Shown here: in pieces, positions 48,140-60,842 of the stretch
Layout of the letters: every line of letters begins with the position of its first letter
Position numbering within the stretch: position 1 is the stretch's first letter
Assembly (NCBI RefSeq): GCF_000143415.4
Contig: NW_003314284.1
Coordinates: forward strand, 1 to 64,000
Length of the DNA stretch: 64,000 nucleotides
DNA from: Selaginella moellendorffii
Taxonomy: Eukaryota > Streptophyta > Lycopodiopsida > Selaginellales > Selaginellaceae
Direction: 5' to 3'
Translations under genes and position numbers: made by a program
The notes under the pieces: model-generated
The model's database searches: none
Told to the model about the DNA's origin: nothing
Seen by the model: the letters and a program-made list of their open reading frames with translations, nothing else

Positions 48140-49824
48140 TGTGGTGTGTTTCACTTATGGTGTTTAGCGACGCAGTTCATGTAAAAGAAGTCAATGTCTA
48201 GAGGGTATCTTTATATTGTCAAAAATATAATAATAATAATGTAAATTACATGATTGCTGTTTATTATAATTAATATAAATATTATTTTAATAACATATTG
48301 TGAGTGTATTGAATATGGAAATGGAATACAGAAATGTGCATATTAATTAGCTCAAAATATATTAGTTTATAAATAGGAGTGCATGGTCTGGATTGAAATC
48401 AATTTGATAACTATCAAAATCTCACTATGCTAATATTAATATATAACATTGTAATTATACACTTGGACCTCACAATATTTTTATTTTGACAATATTTATT
48501 ATTAGTAGTATGCTTCTATAGTATAGTACTTGAATTAATAGATATCTATATCATTTTTCTTTGACATTAAATTTCAGCATATTACTGTTTAGTCATATTC
48601 AAGTAGTCATACAGTCTATAATTTCATCATATGAGTTTAATATTTGAGTCTTATGAAAGAAAATTGAAAAGTAATTATTAGTTGTTTTGCAACTAATGAT
48701 TTATTTAATGTTGCTCATTATTTTGCATCTAACTTGGAGGTATTTATATACTCACATTAGGCCATTAGTATATATCTTGAAATTACACCAAACTCTATTT
48801 GGCTTTATTTTGCACACCAATTTTAGTGTCAGAATCTAGAATGTTTTGGGATTGCTATAGGGTTCCTATGCCTTTATTCCTCAATTTATACACTAGGAGT
48901 GTGGCTCCATCTTTTCATCTAATGCCTAAAGCTTTTGTTCCACTCTTTTGTCTTTAACACTTGTGCTTAAGGATTTAGATTTGCTTTGTGGTCATCAAAA
49001 CCAAATTTGCTATAGTAAGAAGAGTCTTACTAATATAGGATTAATTTTTATTTATAAGTCTATTATAGAGTAGTATTTATATATTTGCATAATTTTGAAA
49101 TTATATCATAATTAATATTGGTATTTATCCTTCTATTGGATTTTTTAGGATTTGAGAATAGAAGGAGGTGTTTGTTCTTGCCTAAATTGCATTTCCTGAG
49201 AGCCATAATTTTTTTGTGCTTCAGGATCATTGCCTGCAATGGTGAGCAGCAATGCTGATTAAAAGAGTCTATGGCACCTCAAGAAACACTGAAGCTGTGA
49301 CAATGTTAAAGTTGTGAAGCTATTACTAAGTGTAAAACAAACATTTACCAAACATATAGCTTCTGTGTTCAATAATTCCACCTCTATGCTCTCTCTTACC
49401 ATTTCTTAGCATGAGATTCTTAGCTTAGTTCTTCACATAACCTTTGCTAATTGCATTTAGTGGGTAATTTTATTTTCATCTATAGGCAAAATTTCTAAAG
49501 AGTTTCACTTTTTATTCATGAGTAGGGCTCATTAAGAGCGATCTCAATATTTATAATAATAGAATGGCAAGTAGATTTTAAATGAGCCATATACAGTAAT
49601 CAATTATATAAAGTATTTAAAAACGAGTGTATGAAAACATAAGGTTTAAAACGGATCACTAAACAAATCCTTTATTAATTTATACGTTGTCTTATGGGGA
49701 GAGAGATTATGTGCACTCTTAAAAAAAACAAAGATTTCAAATTAAAAGCTACGATTAATAAATGACTTAAAATATAAGTTTTATTATTAATCCTATATAT
49801 TATTTAAACAATTAGATGGTTACT
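48140..49824. other. AT-rich intergenic stretch
   Basis: Start of a long block with visibly very low GC. There is no coding signal; short poly-A/T and AAT runs (48225-48240). Confidence 0.6.
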
Positions 49825-50706
49825 TTATTGAATACAACCTAGATATGAGTGTATATTTAATGCCCACCAAATATTAGTTTGAGCTAATGCATGGTAAATT
49901 ACTAAATTACAATCATTTTGAATAGTAAAATATGTAAATACAACACAATTAGATGGTTCATTACAATATTTATTAGATGACCATAATGTTTTTTTGGTTT
50001 CTGTATATAACACTAAATTACCATCATTTTGAAGATTAAGAAAGCAATAGTTATTATTGTATACTTTGTTAGGAGATTCCCATAAAAGATTCTTTCCAGA
50101 GAATAAAGCTAGTTTACAATTCAATTTTAGATATAAAATATTTCTACCATTTGATGAAGTTAAAAATTGACCTTTAAATAATAAATGATCTGAAAATCCT
50201 GCACTTAATGTGGTTTGACTAATTTGACAATTTTCATAATGACTATATTTTATATTTATATTTGTATAAACACTAAAAGGTTTCCATTCATTCACCAATG
50301 CATAACGAATAGAATACTTATTAGATATAATTTTACATTCATCAGACTTAGCATTAAATATATCATTTTTAACTTTTGTTAAAATATCATATAATGACCT
50401 TCGTAATGACCCTCCAAATATAGGTTTCTCTTTTGTACCTCCACTCGAACAAATTGGAGGATTTCCAACTAAACGTTGTATTCTGATCACAACACCTCCT
50501 CCATTAATATCTATTAAATTTGAATCAACAAAATTTGAATAAGGTTTCCATTCAGGTATTTTAGATAAAAGTTTTTTATATTCATTAAGAATAATATTTA
50601 TATCATTCTCAGTAAGTGTATTATTTCTTCCCCAATCTATATCTATTACTCCATAGATTAATTCCAGTTGAATAATGAAAATTATTATTTTATTAAATTT
50701 TTTCAT
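49825..50706 (-). CDS. Secreted protein with C-terminal B-lectin domain
   Basis: An intronless 293-residue frame in very AT-rich DNA. Residues 1-19 are a signal peptide (MKKFNKIIIFIIQLELIYG). The middle (20-175) is of no family I know. The last 115 residues look like a bulb-type mannose-binding lectin: two clear QxDxNxVxY sites (LQNDGNLVLY and IQNDCNLVIY) each followed by a LWSS/IWWA-type turn, and a third, degenerate copy before them (LNCKLALF). The protein would be secreted and may bind mannose glycans. Codon use is overwhelmingly A/T-ending, unlike every other gene in the window. Either it is an old resident gene of an AT-rich compartment, or it came from an AT-rich donor such as a fungus or protist; the sequence alone does not decide. 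Long ORF length in such AT-rich DNA argues that it is, or was recently, under selection. Confidence 0.7.
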   Translation of the reverse strand: MKKFNKIIIFIIQLELIYGVIDIDWGRNNTLTENDINIILNEYKKLLSKIPEWKPYSNFVDSNLIDINGGGVVIRIQRLVGNPPICSSGGTKEKPIFGGSLRRSLYDILTKVKNDIFNAKSDECKIISNKYSIRYALVNEWKPFSVYTNINIKYSHYENCQISQTTLSAGFSDHLLFKGQFLTSSNGRNILYLKLNCKLALFSGKNLLWESPNKVYNNNYCFLNLQNDGNLVLYTETKKTLWSSNKYCNEPSNCVVFTYFTIQNDCNLVIYHALAQTNIWWALNIHSYLGCIQ

Positions 50707-53690
50707 TAATATTCATAAAAATAAAGTGTATTATAAAGACACTTGATATTAATATAATAAAGTTAATCTTTCTTAAAGCATAAGTTAATAGTTTTAAAGT
50801 TAAAGGTTTGAGAAATATCACTTTTAAAATGGAAGAGAAAACAAAATATAGCTATAAAGTCATTGATAAAACTTCTTTATATGTCAGTTATACTGTAAAA
50901 TTTAGAAACTTCTATATTATATAAAGTAGATAGTGTTTTTATTTTCTTTTAGAAAGTTATTAAAATATTTTTATCGGAGCTTATTGTCAAGAGGAAACTC
51001 TTTTTTGCAAAGACAATAAAACTACTAATAAATATTGAAAGTGTAGAGAATAAAAGATGGATTTATGTTAAACACTTTAAATATAAAAACTCAAAATCTT
51101 GCTTTTATAAAGGCTCTAGAAAAGAATCCATATGTAAAAGTTTTGAGTTTAAATATCACACAAGCTAGTATTACTCAAACCAAAGACACGTAAGTTTAGA
51201 TATTTCAAAACCCTTAATCAATTGGAGAAGAAAGCCCTTTTCCTTTATATTAACAATTTTATAGATCATTTATTAATTTGTTTTAGATGTTTATAATCTA
51301 TTATTCTTCCTTGCAAGTTTACAGCCTTTGTTGGTCAAGCCCAGTTGGAGCTCAATGTCAACCTTAATGCATCCCAACTAACTAATAAAGCTAACCCAAG
51401 ATTAATTTGATAATAAATATAAATTTATGAGTTTGGACTTCACATGAGACCACTCAATCTAGTACTATTGAAATCCAAAATTGTTTAACCCCAACTATTC
51501 TAGAACACTTAACTGATTGTAAAAGAAGGTATATTTTCATTCATGGGCTCTTTCTTTTTATATTTGAAATTTTACAGATTATATATTAAATCATTCTTTT
51601 TTATTGTTTACAAGTAAGTTAAGATTTGAATACAAATTTTAAAAGATTAAAAAAAGAATAGATCAATTAAACATTGAACGTTAAACCTATATTCATGATC
51701 TATTCAACTCTTATTACTTCAATAGAAGTTAAACTTTAGCTTCCCTAAATCCTTTTTCACCTCTAATCAAATCTTGATGCTTTATAGAATTTATATCACG
51801 TATTAGAGCAATCTAATACAATTATTCATTCACAACTTCAATAAATTCTTCAACATTAACAACATTTTCCTAATTTTGACCCAAAAATTAGTATAGCAAC
51901 AATGTTTAATGGGATATAATCCAAGTTCTATAGCTTCCTCAACCAAATCAAGCTTTTAATTACTATACAATTTAGCCAATAGTCCACTTTCACTTCTTAT
52001 ATGAGACTTGGCTGATATTTCACTTCAACTTTTTACTATGAGACCCTTTCCTAGTTTTCGGCTCTTTTTGAAAATAGTGATTATGTTCTTCAAGATTTTG
52101 ATTTCTTTGATCAACACTTCTCTAGTATGTTTAACAATACTAATTAAAACTGAAGTACCATTAGCAAGTTATAATAATTGTGCAAAAGCTCCAAATCTGC
52201 ATTTATTTATGCATTGGAATTTCAGATGGTCATCACTATTATTTCATGGAACAATATAACTCTCAAGAAACAATTATGCCTTGACCTTTGTGAGGTTGTT
52301 AAAGATCTAGTGTTTTCTGCCTTTGTGAAGTTGTTAAAGATCTTATGCTTTCTCATCTAAATACAGTATTTCTACTGTTTACCATTAATCATTATGCTTA
52401 CTATAATAATCAATATTATTAAAACATTGTCACAAACATTTTTTGTTTGCTTAAGCAAACCTGTAGGACGACTAAGATGGTAGTGGATATACCTAAAATA
52501 TGCTTGGATATTCTACAATATTTTACGATCAAACTCATTTAGATTAATTTTATATTTATAGTTTATAAACTTTCTTAAAACCTTTCTAATATATTCTTTT
52601 TTATTCTACCATCTAATAATTGATATGCAATAAGATTAATCTTGTGTTTATAATTTACAAAAATGCTTATAATTATAAACTTTTCTTGATCAATTGGATT
52701 AATAAGTAGGAATAACACCACTATTAAACAAACCAAGTGTTACTACATGCAACGTGTAACAAATTATTTCCTCGTCCAATGGTCTTAGTATTTGACTAAC
52801 CAACACATGACCAAAATGCAATTTCAATGAAGATTAAAGCTACATTTTAACAATGTCTTTCCAATGTTAAATGATGATGCCAAATAAAAATCACCTTTAT
52901 ACATATTATAGTAATGCAAACCACTTCCATGAATAATATCCTTTTACCCTTACGCTCGTGTGGTTGATGTAATATATATGATTTAGAAAATAAAAATGTC
53001 CAATCCAATTTAAAATTGTTTGACTTAAAAACTCATTTCCTTTATTTATTTTAGCTCCATTCTTTCTTCATGGCTCTTCAAAACTTTTCTACATCACTAC
53101 TCACTTTTAGTGCATTAAATTTAACCTTTTCTTTTGAGTTTTAGACAACAATAATGCTAATCCAAACTTTATTAATTGGGAGTTTACACTTTCTCATGAA
53201 ATTTTCCTTTGACTAACACATAGATCAAAGAGTGTTTTAATTGTTAAAAGTACATTGTTAAAATAAAAAGAGACAAAAAAAACTACTAAAGAAAAACAAA
53301 AAGAAGGAAGAAGAATGATTTGTTGAAAACTAATTCAGTCCAACCTTAAGATAATCTAAACATTTAATTTGTGTAAAACTTATCATTGTTAAATTGATAC
53401 CCACACATTGGTCTAAAACCCTTGAAATCATAATACAATTAAAAAATAAAATAAAATATATAATTAAAATATAAATATTTTAATTAAAATATTTAATTTA
53501 AGATATCATTAACTATATAAACTATTCAAAGATTTTGTAAAAGATGCCATAATAATTAAACCCTAAAATTTGCAAAAATTTAACCCTAATATGAAACATG
53601 TTACATGTTAAGTTATATATAGCTTATTGGGAAATAATATAATTAGCTTGCTCTATATATGTCACAATTTCTTAATAAAAATTTATGTTG
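50707..53690. other. AT-rich intergenic stretch
   Basis: No open frame above about 85 codons and no domain seen. Probably relics of old mobile DNA, but nothing is recognisable by eye. Confidence 0.5.
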
Positions 53691-53759
53691 TTGAAGAGGT
53701 GTAGATACTCCTCTTTGCTGGATATCTACTAATGAGAAAACAAAAGGGCCCGATCTTCA

Positions 53760-54980
53760 GGGGTTGAGAAAGAAAGATGAGTGAATGAATGTTGTGTATT
53801 GATATGAAAATGATGAATGGAGATGGGGATCCACAACTTGAATTCCCCCCTTGAAAGGCTAGCGGTTTTAACTGTCAGCATATGCTAATGAATGGTATAT
53901 GCTGTGTATGATCAAACCTATAACTCTGATGCAGCCTTGGGTTCAAGGTTAGAGTCCCCTGAGCCTAGGTTTTTGGTTGATACACTCTGCTCCCCCGACA
54001 GAACTAGACATTGTCTTAGTTAGTCTCCATCACTTGTTGTTGCTGCTGCTTAAGTTGATAGAGGCAACACTTCTACTGCGGGAGTGTAAGCTCATGGTTG
54101 GGGACACTGTCTGGTGGATCTATCCCATCTTCCTGGAGCTCGACTACCTCAGCCAGGAGGGCAGTATGATCATCCTTGAGCTTCCGGTAGCGGGTGTTGA
54201 GCTCTTTATACTTGAATTTGTAGGTGAATTCATGAGCTGCTGATGGGGTTGATGGCTGCTTGGAGACAATCTTCCTGATGTCCCAGAGGTTGGTGCAGAT
54301 TTGCTTCATCTCCTCGAGTTGAGTGTTGAGCCAATGGTTTAAGGGCTTTTAGAACTCCTTCTTGATTGCTCCGTGGGTGTATGTGAAGGAGTTTTGCTTG
54401 AGAAAGTGCCATGCGATGTCGGCTGGTGTTGGGAAGTGGTTCGCTTGCTTGTGGTGCATGTGTTGATCGAGGGCTTTGAACAATTTGCAGGTGCAGTAGC
54501 TTAGGTTGCAAAGTTTATCCTTGTACTCCTTCCTGATCTTATCATAATCATGGCATACCTGACTCTATGGCTGAGGCATGGTTGCTTCTCCTACTCCTGC
54601 TCTGTGATCCTTGTGTTCCTCACTAGGGTTCGCTGTGTTGTTAGTCCCAGGATTTGAAGTTGCTGGAGGCTTAATTTGCTTCGTTGGATGTGGGTGGTGT
54701 GGTTGGTTCGGATTCTTTGAGGTGGTTGGAGATGAGCTTTTCAGATTGGTGCTAGATGAACAGCTTAGATGTGGCATTGAAATTAATGTATCTGTTGGGG
54801 TTGAATGGCCCAAATCTTCTGCTTGGAATTTTATTGAAGGGGTGGAAGTTTTGCTGACGCTGGTTGCAGCATTTGCTGGAGGAGGCATGGTTGCATGTTC
54901 TGCAAGTGATTGGTGAAGGTAGTTGGTGTTTTCTTTCGTGGAACGGCAAACTTCGGTGAAGTCAGCCGGGTTTTGGTGTC
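53760..54980 (-). pseudogene. GC-normal island with decayed coding sequence
   Basis: Within the AT-rich block, base composition here is clearly higher. On the minus strand a frame is open from about 54530 to 54073 except for one stop near 54346. It reads like a helical, coiled-coil protein (HEFTYKFKYKELNTRYRKL, then ALLAEVVELQEDG). Upstream on the same strand is a Ser/Thr/Pro/Asn-rich frame (54565-54888). The plan (low-complexity region, then helical region, no introns) would suit a gag-like or other mobile-element protein, but no diagnostic motif, LTR or target duplication could be found. Confidence 0.35.
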
Positions 54981-55756
54981 AAATCTTAATTATTTGTGGA
55001 AGTCATTTATAGATTTTAAAATATGTATATTTTCTGTTGTTTTCATTTATTGATTCCAATAAAGGTTATTATACCTATAATTTTTATCACTATTTTAAAA
55101 TGTCAAATAATTTCATTATAATTAATATTAATATTATAATTATTAATTCTAAACATAATTTTCTGTACATATTATTATCCATTAGTTGCCACCAAATGGT
55201 TTCTAACTAAAATTATATCTTTTGAATTAAATATTCATAAATTTGAAAGAGGATTTAAAATTTTAGAATTTCATTTATTCTTTTTCTCCCTGAAATTTAA
55301 TTTTTTCATAATTCACTTTTAGCATACTGATTTGAAAATAAATAAAATTTTGTATATAAAAACTAAAAAAAAAGCAGAACTCACACTATATTATGAATGT
55401 GAAAAGATTATTAACTTGAATTGCCATCCATATAATTAATATTAGCTATATATATAAAAATATAATGAAAACTTATATTAAAAAATATATAATTAAGAAA
55501 AAAATACAACTATTTTGACTTCACAAATGTCATAAAAATAATAAGTGTTTATATGGATGACATATAACAAATAATATACATGGTAACTATATTCATAAAT
55601 CTTGATATTATCATTTTTATTAAAGAATTATTAAATTTAATGTGAATCCAACCTGATTTTAAAATTTAGTTGCAATAACCAATTTTTAAATTTTTTTTAA
55701 GAAGTAATGTTTAAAAATTTAAAATATTTTACAATTTCTTAACTTAAGAAAGTAGG
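54981..55756. other. AT-rich intergenic stretch
   Basis: Very AT-rich and without coding signal, ending sharply at the UTP12 promoter. Confidence 0.6.
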
Positions 55757-55772
55757 TTAGGGTTTAGGGTTT
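55757..55772 (+). promoter_or_regulatory. Double telo-box before UTP12
   Basis: TTAGGGTTTAGGGTTT, two plant telomere-repeat units, lies 10 bases upstream of the ATG. Such boxes are typical of ribosome-biogenesis genes. Confidence 0.7.
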
Positions 55773-55781
55773 TTTTTTGTC

Positions 55782-58700
55782 ATGGTGAAGTCCTACCTCC
55801 GCTACGAGGAATGCAATTCTTTCGGTGTGGTTGTGTCGGCGGAATCGAATCTGTGCTACGATAGCACGGGGAAGCTCCTCATAGCCGGCGCTCTCGACAA
55901 GCTCCTCGTCTGGAACGTCAAGCAGGGACTCTGCGTGCATTCTCTCGCGCCCTCTCTCCCCGAATCAGGCTCCAGGCCCGCCGTCACTGCTATCGCATGT
56001 ACGCCTGCCTCTTCCTCACTGGTAAGCTCCCACATTCTTGTCTTCCATTTCTCTTCGCTTGATGATTTCTTTCGTCTACTCGAGGTTGCGAGTGGCTACT
56101 CCGATGGGTCACTTAGAATCTGGGACATCGTCAAGGGAGCGTGTGAATCAACCATGAACAGCCACCGAGGAGCAGTGACTGCCTTGAGATACAATAAAAA
56201 TGGCTCCTTGCTTGCCACTGGAAGCAAAGACACTGACGTTATTGTGTGGGATACGGTAGCCGAGACTGGGTTGTTTCGTCTTCAAGGTCACAGAGACCAG
56301 GTAAGTCACTCGTAGTTTCATTCCTTCATTCATTCTGTTCCTTAGACGTGATTTTCTTCCAGGTGACTGATGTTGTTTTCATCGAGAATGGGAACAAGCT
56401 TCTCACCTCGTCCAAGGATACTTTCGTTCGTGTGTGGGACATACAAACGCAAGCTTGCGTCCAGACGATCGTGAGCCACCGCAGTGAAGTCTGGTCACTC
56501 GATGTGGATCCTCTGGAGCGCTACGTCGTCACTGGTGGTGCGGACATGGAACTCAGGCTCTTCCAAGTTTCAAGCGAGCCTTCCAGCGATCCGGGAAAGT
56601 GGGAGGTGCTCCAGCTTCTGGGAGACGTGAAGAAACAAAGCCACGATCGAGTAGTCACTTTGAGATTCAACGAGCTGGGAACGCTTCTCGGTTGCCAGTG
56701 TGCCGGGAAGTCTTTGGAGGTTTACTCGTTGCATGACGACAAGGAAGCGTTAAAGAAGGCCAAGAGGAGGAAACGGAGAAAGAGAGAGAAGGCTGACAAG
56801 ACTGAGAAACCGGAAAACGTAGCAGTGACAGAGCCGGAAGATGGTAACGACTTCCAAGCATCGGACTATATCCGGCTTCTACAAATCGTTCGACTGAAAC
56901 ACAAGGCGAGATCGTTTGCTATCTCTCCTCTACACTCGAGGAAAGAAGTGATGTGCACGCTGGCGGTTTCACTGCACAACAACAGCTTGGAAGTCCACGA
57001 AGTGCAGGCAGAATCGTCGGCCAAAGTCCACTCCATCGATCTCCCGGGTCACAGGTCGGACGTCCGCTCGGCGGTGCTCACAATGGATGGCACGCTGCTC
57101 ATGACGACCAGCCACAATGCAGTGAAGATCTGGAATCCAACGACAGGTTCTTGCTTGCGGACAATGGAGGCTGGCTACGGTCTGTGTGGCTTGTTTGGTC
57201 CTGGCAACCATCACGCCATCGTTGGGACCAAGACGGGAGCTTTGGAGATTTTCGACGTTCGATCAGGGGACAGAGTGAGAGCTGTGGAAGCCCACTCTGG
57301 AGCGGTGTGGTCCGTGTCAGCTCTACCAAATGGTGAAGGTTTTGTCACCGGGAGCGCAGATAATGACGTGAAGTTTTGGAGGTTTGATCTTGTTCAAGCG
57401 GACGACAAGGTAACTCTTGTGTTTTATCTTCGTGTGGAATTTGACGTGGACAAGTTCCAGGCATTCAAGCAGCTTACTATTGAAAATGTGCGTACTCTAA
57501 GAATGGCCGAGGATGTTCTTGCTGTTCGTGTAAGTCCGGATGGAAAGTATCTGGCTGTTGCGCTTCTCGACTCCACTGTCAAAGTGAGTGACTTTGTTTT
57601 GGCTGTGACGCTGACGATTCATGTTGCAAAGCAGATCTTTTTTACAGATAGCTTGAAGTTTTATCTCTCGCTCTACGGGCACAAGCTTCCCGTCCTTTGC
57701 ATCGATATTTCGAGCGATGGAGCTCTACTTGCCTCCGGTTCTGCGGATAAGAATATGAAGATCTGGGGAATGGACTTTGGAGACTGCCACAAGTCTCTCT
57801 TCGCTCATCACGATAGTGTTATGGCACTGAAGTTTGTTCCAAACACCCATTACATTTTCAGCGTTGGTAAAGACCGAGTTGTCAACTACTGGGATGCGGA
57901 CAAGTTCCAGCACCTGTTAAGACTGGAGGGACATCACGCCGAGATCTGGTGCCTTGCAGTGAGTTTCTACGGAGATTTTATTATCACCGGATCGCATGAC
58001 AGATCGATACGCCGGTGGGAGCGGACAGAAGAACCTTTCTTCATAGAGGTAGCGTTTTAAATCTGGTGGTGGCTTGCTAAGTGCGTACTTCACAGGAAGA
58101 AAGAGAAAAGCAACTGGAGGCACGGTTTGATTCCGAGCTAGACGACTCCAGAGCGCCTAGGCAAGAAGCTCCGGAAGAAGGAGCTTCCGGTTTGGCCGGA
58201 CGAAAGACGCAGGATACCGTGTCTGCTGCGGACTCTATCATCGACGCCTTGGACTTGGCCGAGGAAGAAAGAAAAAAGATTTTGGAGCACAAGGTTGGTG
58301 TAACTCCAAAAAAGATGATCACCATTTCATGCATGTATTTGCAGGAGGCTGGAGAAAAAACGAAGTTCCAACCCAACGTTATGATGCTCGGTCTCTCACC
58401 CTCTGCCTACGTCCTTCGTGCTGTTGCTTCGGTCCGGCCTAGCGATCTCGAGCAAGCCTTCCTGGTATGAACTCTCGTTTGTTTTTGCTACAAGTTCTTA
58501 ACTTTTCTTCTATGACTGCTAGATGCTCCCATTTTCGGATGCGTTGAAGCTGCTGGAATACGTCAAGCAGTGGATACCCGATGGTAGTCAGGTACAAGAT
58601 TCTTTCGTGTTTGGATCTTGCTTTCACTGACTCGTGTGTTTTTTACGTTGAAAGGTGGAAATTGTAGGAAGAGTAGCGACGATGCTACTACGCATCCACC

Positions 58701-59077
58701 ATGAACAACTCATTGCAACACCATCAGCCCGTGCAATTGTAACCAGTGTTCAAGAAATTCACGGCAGCGTGCGGGTAAACTTTTCTTCCTATCTTTCCCT
58801 CATGTTTTCTGGCCTGTGGATTTTCAGAGCTTTAAAAACGTCCTTGGACGCAACATTGCCGCAATGAGCTACGTACAGGTACCAGATAACTCTTGACGAG
58901 GAACGAGATTTTGATCTTCTTTTTTCTTTGATCATCCAGGACTTGCTAGCACTGAGCTCAAATGCTCTTTTCAAAGATGCTGGAGCGAAGCTCAGCGAGA
59001 TAAGAAAGAAGCTGTCGAGCTTTCCGGAGAAACAAGAAGGCCACAACAAAAAGAAAAAGCGTCAAAAGCTTCAGTGA
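55782..59077 (+). CDS. UTP12: UTP12/WDR3, U3 snoRNP WD40 protein
   Basis: Eleven exons: 55782-56021, 56085-56300, 56363-57409, 57461-57583, 57635-58048, 58096-58293, 58345-58464, 58523-58591, 58655-58774, 58828-58878, 58940-59077. About 900 residues. Two blocks of WD40 repeats (GSLLATGSKDTDVIVWD, GALLASGSADKNMKIWG, DFIITGSHDRSIRRWE) are joined by a basic linker (KKAKRRKRRKREK). A C-terminal Utp12/Dip2 helical domain starts at VLRAVASVRPSDLEQAF, and the end is a Lys-rich nuclear signal (NKKKKRQKLQ). The protein is part of the UTP-B complex of the SSU processome in the nucleolus, needed for 18S rRNA processing. The repeat order and length match WDR3/UTP12. Confidence 0.95.
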
Positions 59078-59316
59078 GTGAGCAATCTGCAGCCGTTGAA
59101 AAAACAACGGCGGAGATTCGCGCGGGTGAGAGAAAAAGAGGAATTGCCACGTCTGTCGACACGTCACAGGCAAAAAAGAAAAGATACACTACCCTTAATA
59201 TTAGGGCAACACGGGGTGCATCGCTGTCGTAGGGTTTGCTGGATTCTTTGTGGAGAGAGCTCCACTGGTGATGCGCAACGCCTGATCTGTGCCGGGATTT
59301 CTAGCGCGAGCTCAGC

Positions 59317-60337
59317 ATGGCGTCCAGGAAGCGAACTCTCCTCAAGGCGATCATTCTCGGCGACAGCGGGTATGGGTCTATATTCGATTTCTAAGGGATG
59401 AGTGAGTAATCGAGCTCAATCTGTGTGATTCTTGCGCAGAGTCGGGAAGACATCGCTAATGAATCAGTATCCTATTGGTTTTTTTCTCTCGCTGTGATCG
59501 AGCTGCGAAATCTCTTTATTTCTCTCTTGTTTGATGCCTTGACGCTACTCTTAGATATGTGAATAAGAAGTTTAGCAACCAGTACAAGGCTACTATTGGA
59601 GCCGATTTTCTCACCAAGGAAGTTCAAGTGGAGGACAGGCTAGTGACGATGCAGGTGGGTCGTGATCTTTGCTCCAAAAAAAATTCTTTCTTCTTCTTAC
59701 GAATTGGGATTTTGGTTTTCCAGATATGGGACACAGCCGGTCAAGAGCGATTCCAAAGCCTCGGTGTGGCATTCTATCGAGGCGCTGATTGCTGCGTGTT
59801 GGTATACGACGTGAATGTGATGAAATCGTTTGACAACTTGGACAACTGGCGAGAAGAGTTCCTCATCCAGGTAAAGTGAGATGCTTGAAAGCTCCTTATC
59901 AGTCTCTAAACCAGTCTCCAGGCAAGTCCCTCCGATCCAGAGAACTTCCCTTTCATTGTTCTCGGCAACAAGGTCGACGTAGATGGAGGGAACAGTAGAG
60001 TGGTGAGTGCTAGCCCTCAATCTCTCTCGCTTCTCTCTCACTCTCTCTTACGCTTGTGTCTCCAGGTTTCCGAGAAGAAAGCCAAGGCCTGGTGTGCTTC
60101 CAAGGGAAACATCCCATACTTTGAGACGTCTGCCAAGGAAGACTACAACGTAGAGGCTGCCTTTCAATGCATCGCCAAAAATGCCTTGAGGAGCGAACCG
60201 GAGGAAGACTTGTAAGTTTGCTTGTTTGTGATGTTTCAAGCGCTAAGTTTCGATGTAATTCTCGCAGCTATCTTCCGGACACGATCGACATTACAAATAA
60301 CAATAGACTGCCAAGATCGTCTGGCTGTGAGTGTTGA
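59317..60337 (+). CDS. RAB7: Rab7-type small GTPase (RabG)
   Basis: Seven exons: 59317-59369, 59440-59466, 59555-59654, 59724-59870, 59922-60002, 60066-60211, 60268-60337; about 207 residues. All G motifs are present: GDSGVGKTS, the switch [25 protein letters not shown] and ETSAK. The C terminus is CEC, a double-geranylgeranylation signal. Rab7 controls late endosome/vacuole fusion. The effector region KEVQVED and the [14 protein letters not shown] block identify Rab7 rather than other Rabs. Confidence 0.97.
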
Positions 60338-60842
60338 TCTACTACTACCGCCCCTCTATCGATGATAAGTGTTCTCGCCTTCATTTCATTTGTTCTTTCC
60401 GTTTTTTTCTTTATTCCTCTCTCCTCGCTGGCTTTGGATTTTTTTTTTTTTCCTTCTTAAGGTCTCTCTTTTTTTGTTACGAAATAATTTTGCCTCCTCG
60501 ATCTTAGCTACGGCCAATAACCTTGTACCTAGTTAGTAGCGCGCAAATTCGTCCCTTGGTTTTGTGTTTTCTGTACTATCAAATTTTCTTCGTTTCTATA
60601 GAACTTTCCAGTTTATGGTCTCCGTTGCGGGATTCATACGTTCTTGCAGAAACTCCAGCGATATTGACGAGATTAGAGCCAGTTTTGACGCACTGGAGCT
60701 CAAGCCAAGGTGGAATTCTCTTTGAGAAAGAGAGACCAAGGTTACGACGATGATATACATATGTGAAAGAAGATTTGGTGATAAATCACAGCTGTTGGGT
60801 TATAAAACTAGAGCAAAGAGTTCTTGCAATTCTTCACAGGCT
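60338..60842. other. Intergenic between Rab7 and epoxide hydrolase
   Basis: Rab7 3' UTR and promoter of the next gene; no coding region is seen. Confidence 0.6.

Noticed and set aside
48140-55756. Organelle DNA insertion
   Set aside because: No organelle gene is recognised, and Selaginella organelle genomes are known to be GC-rich, opposite to this block.
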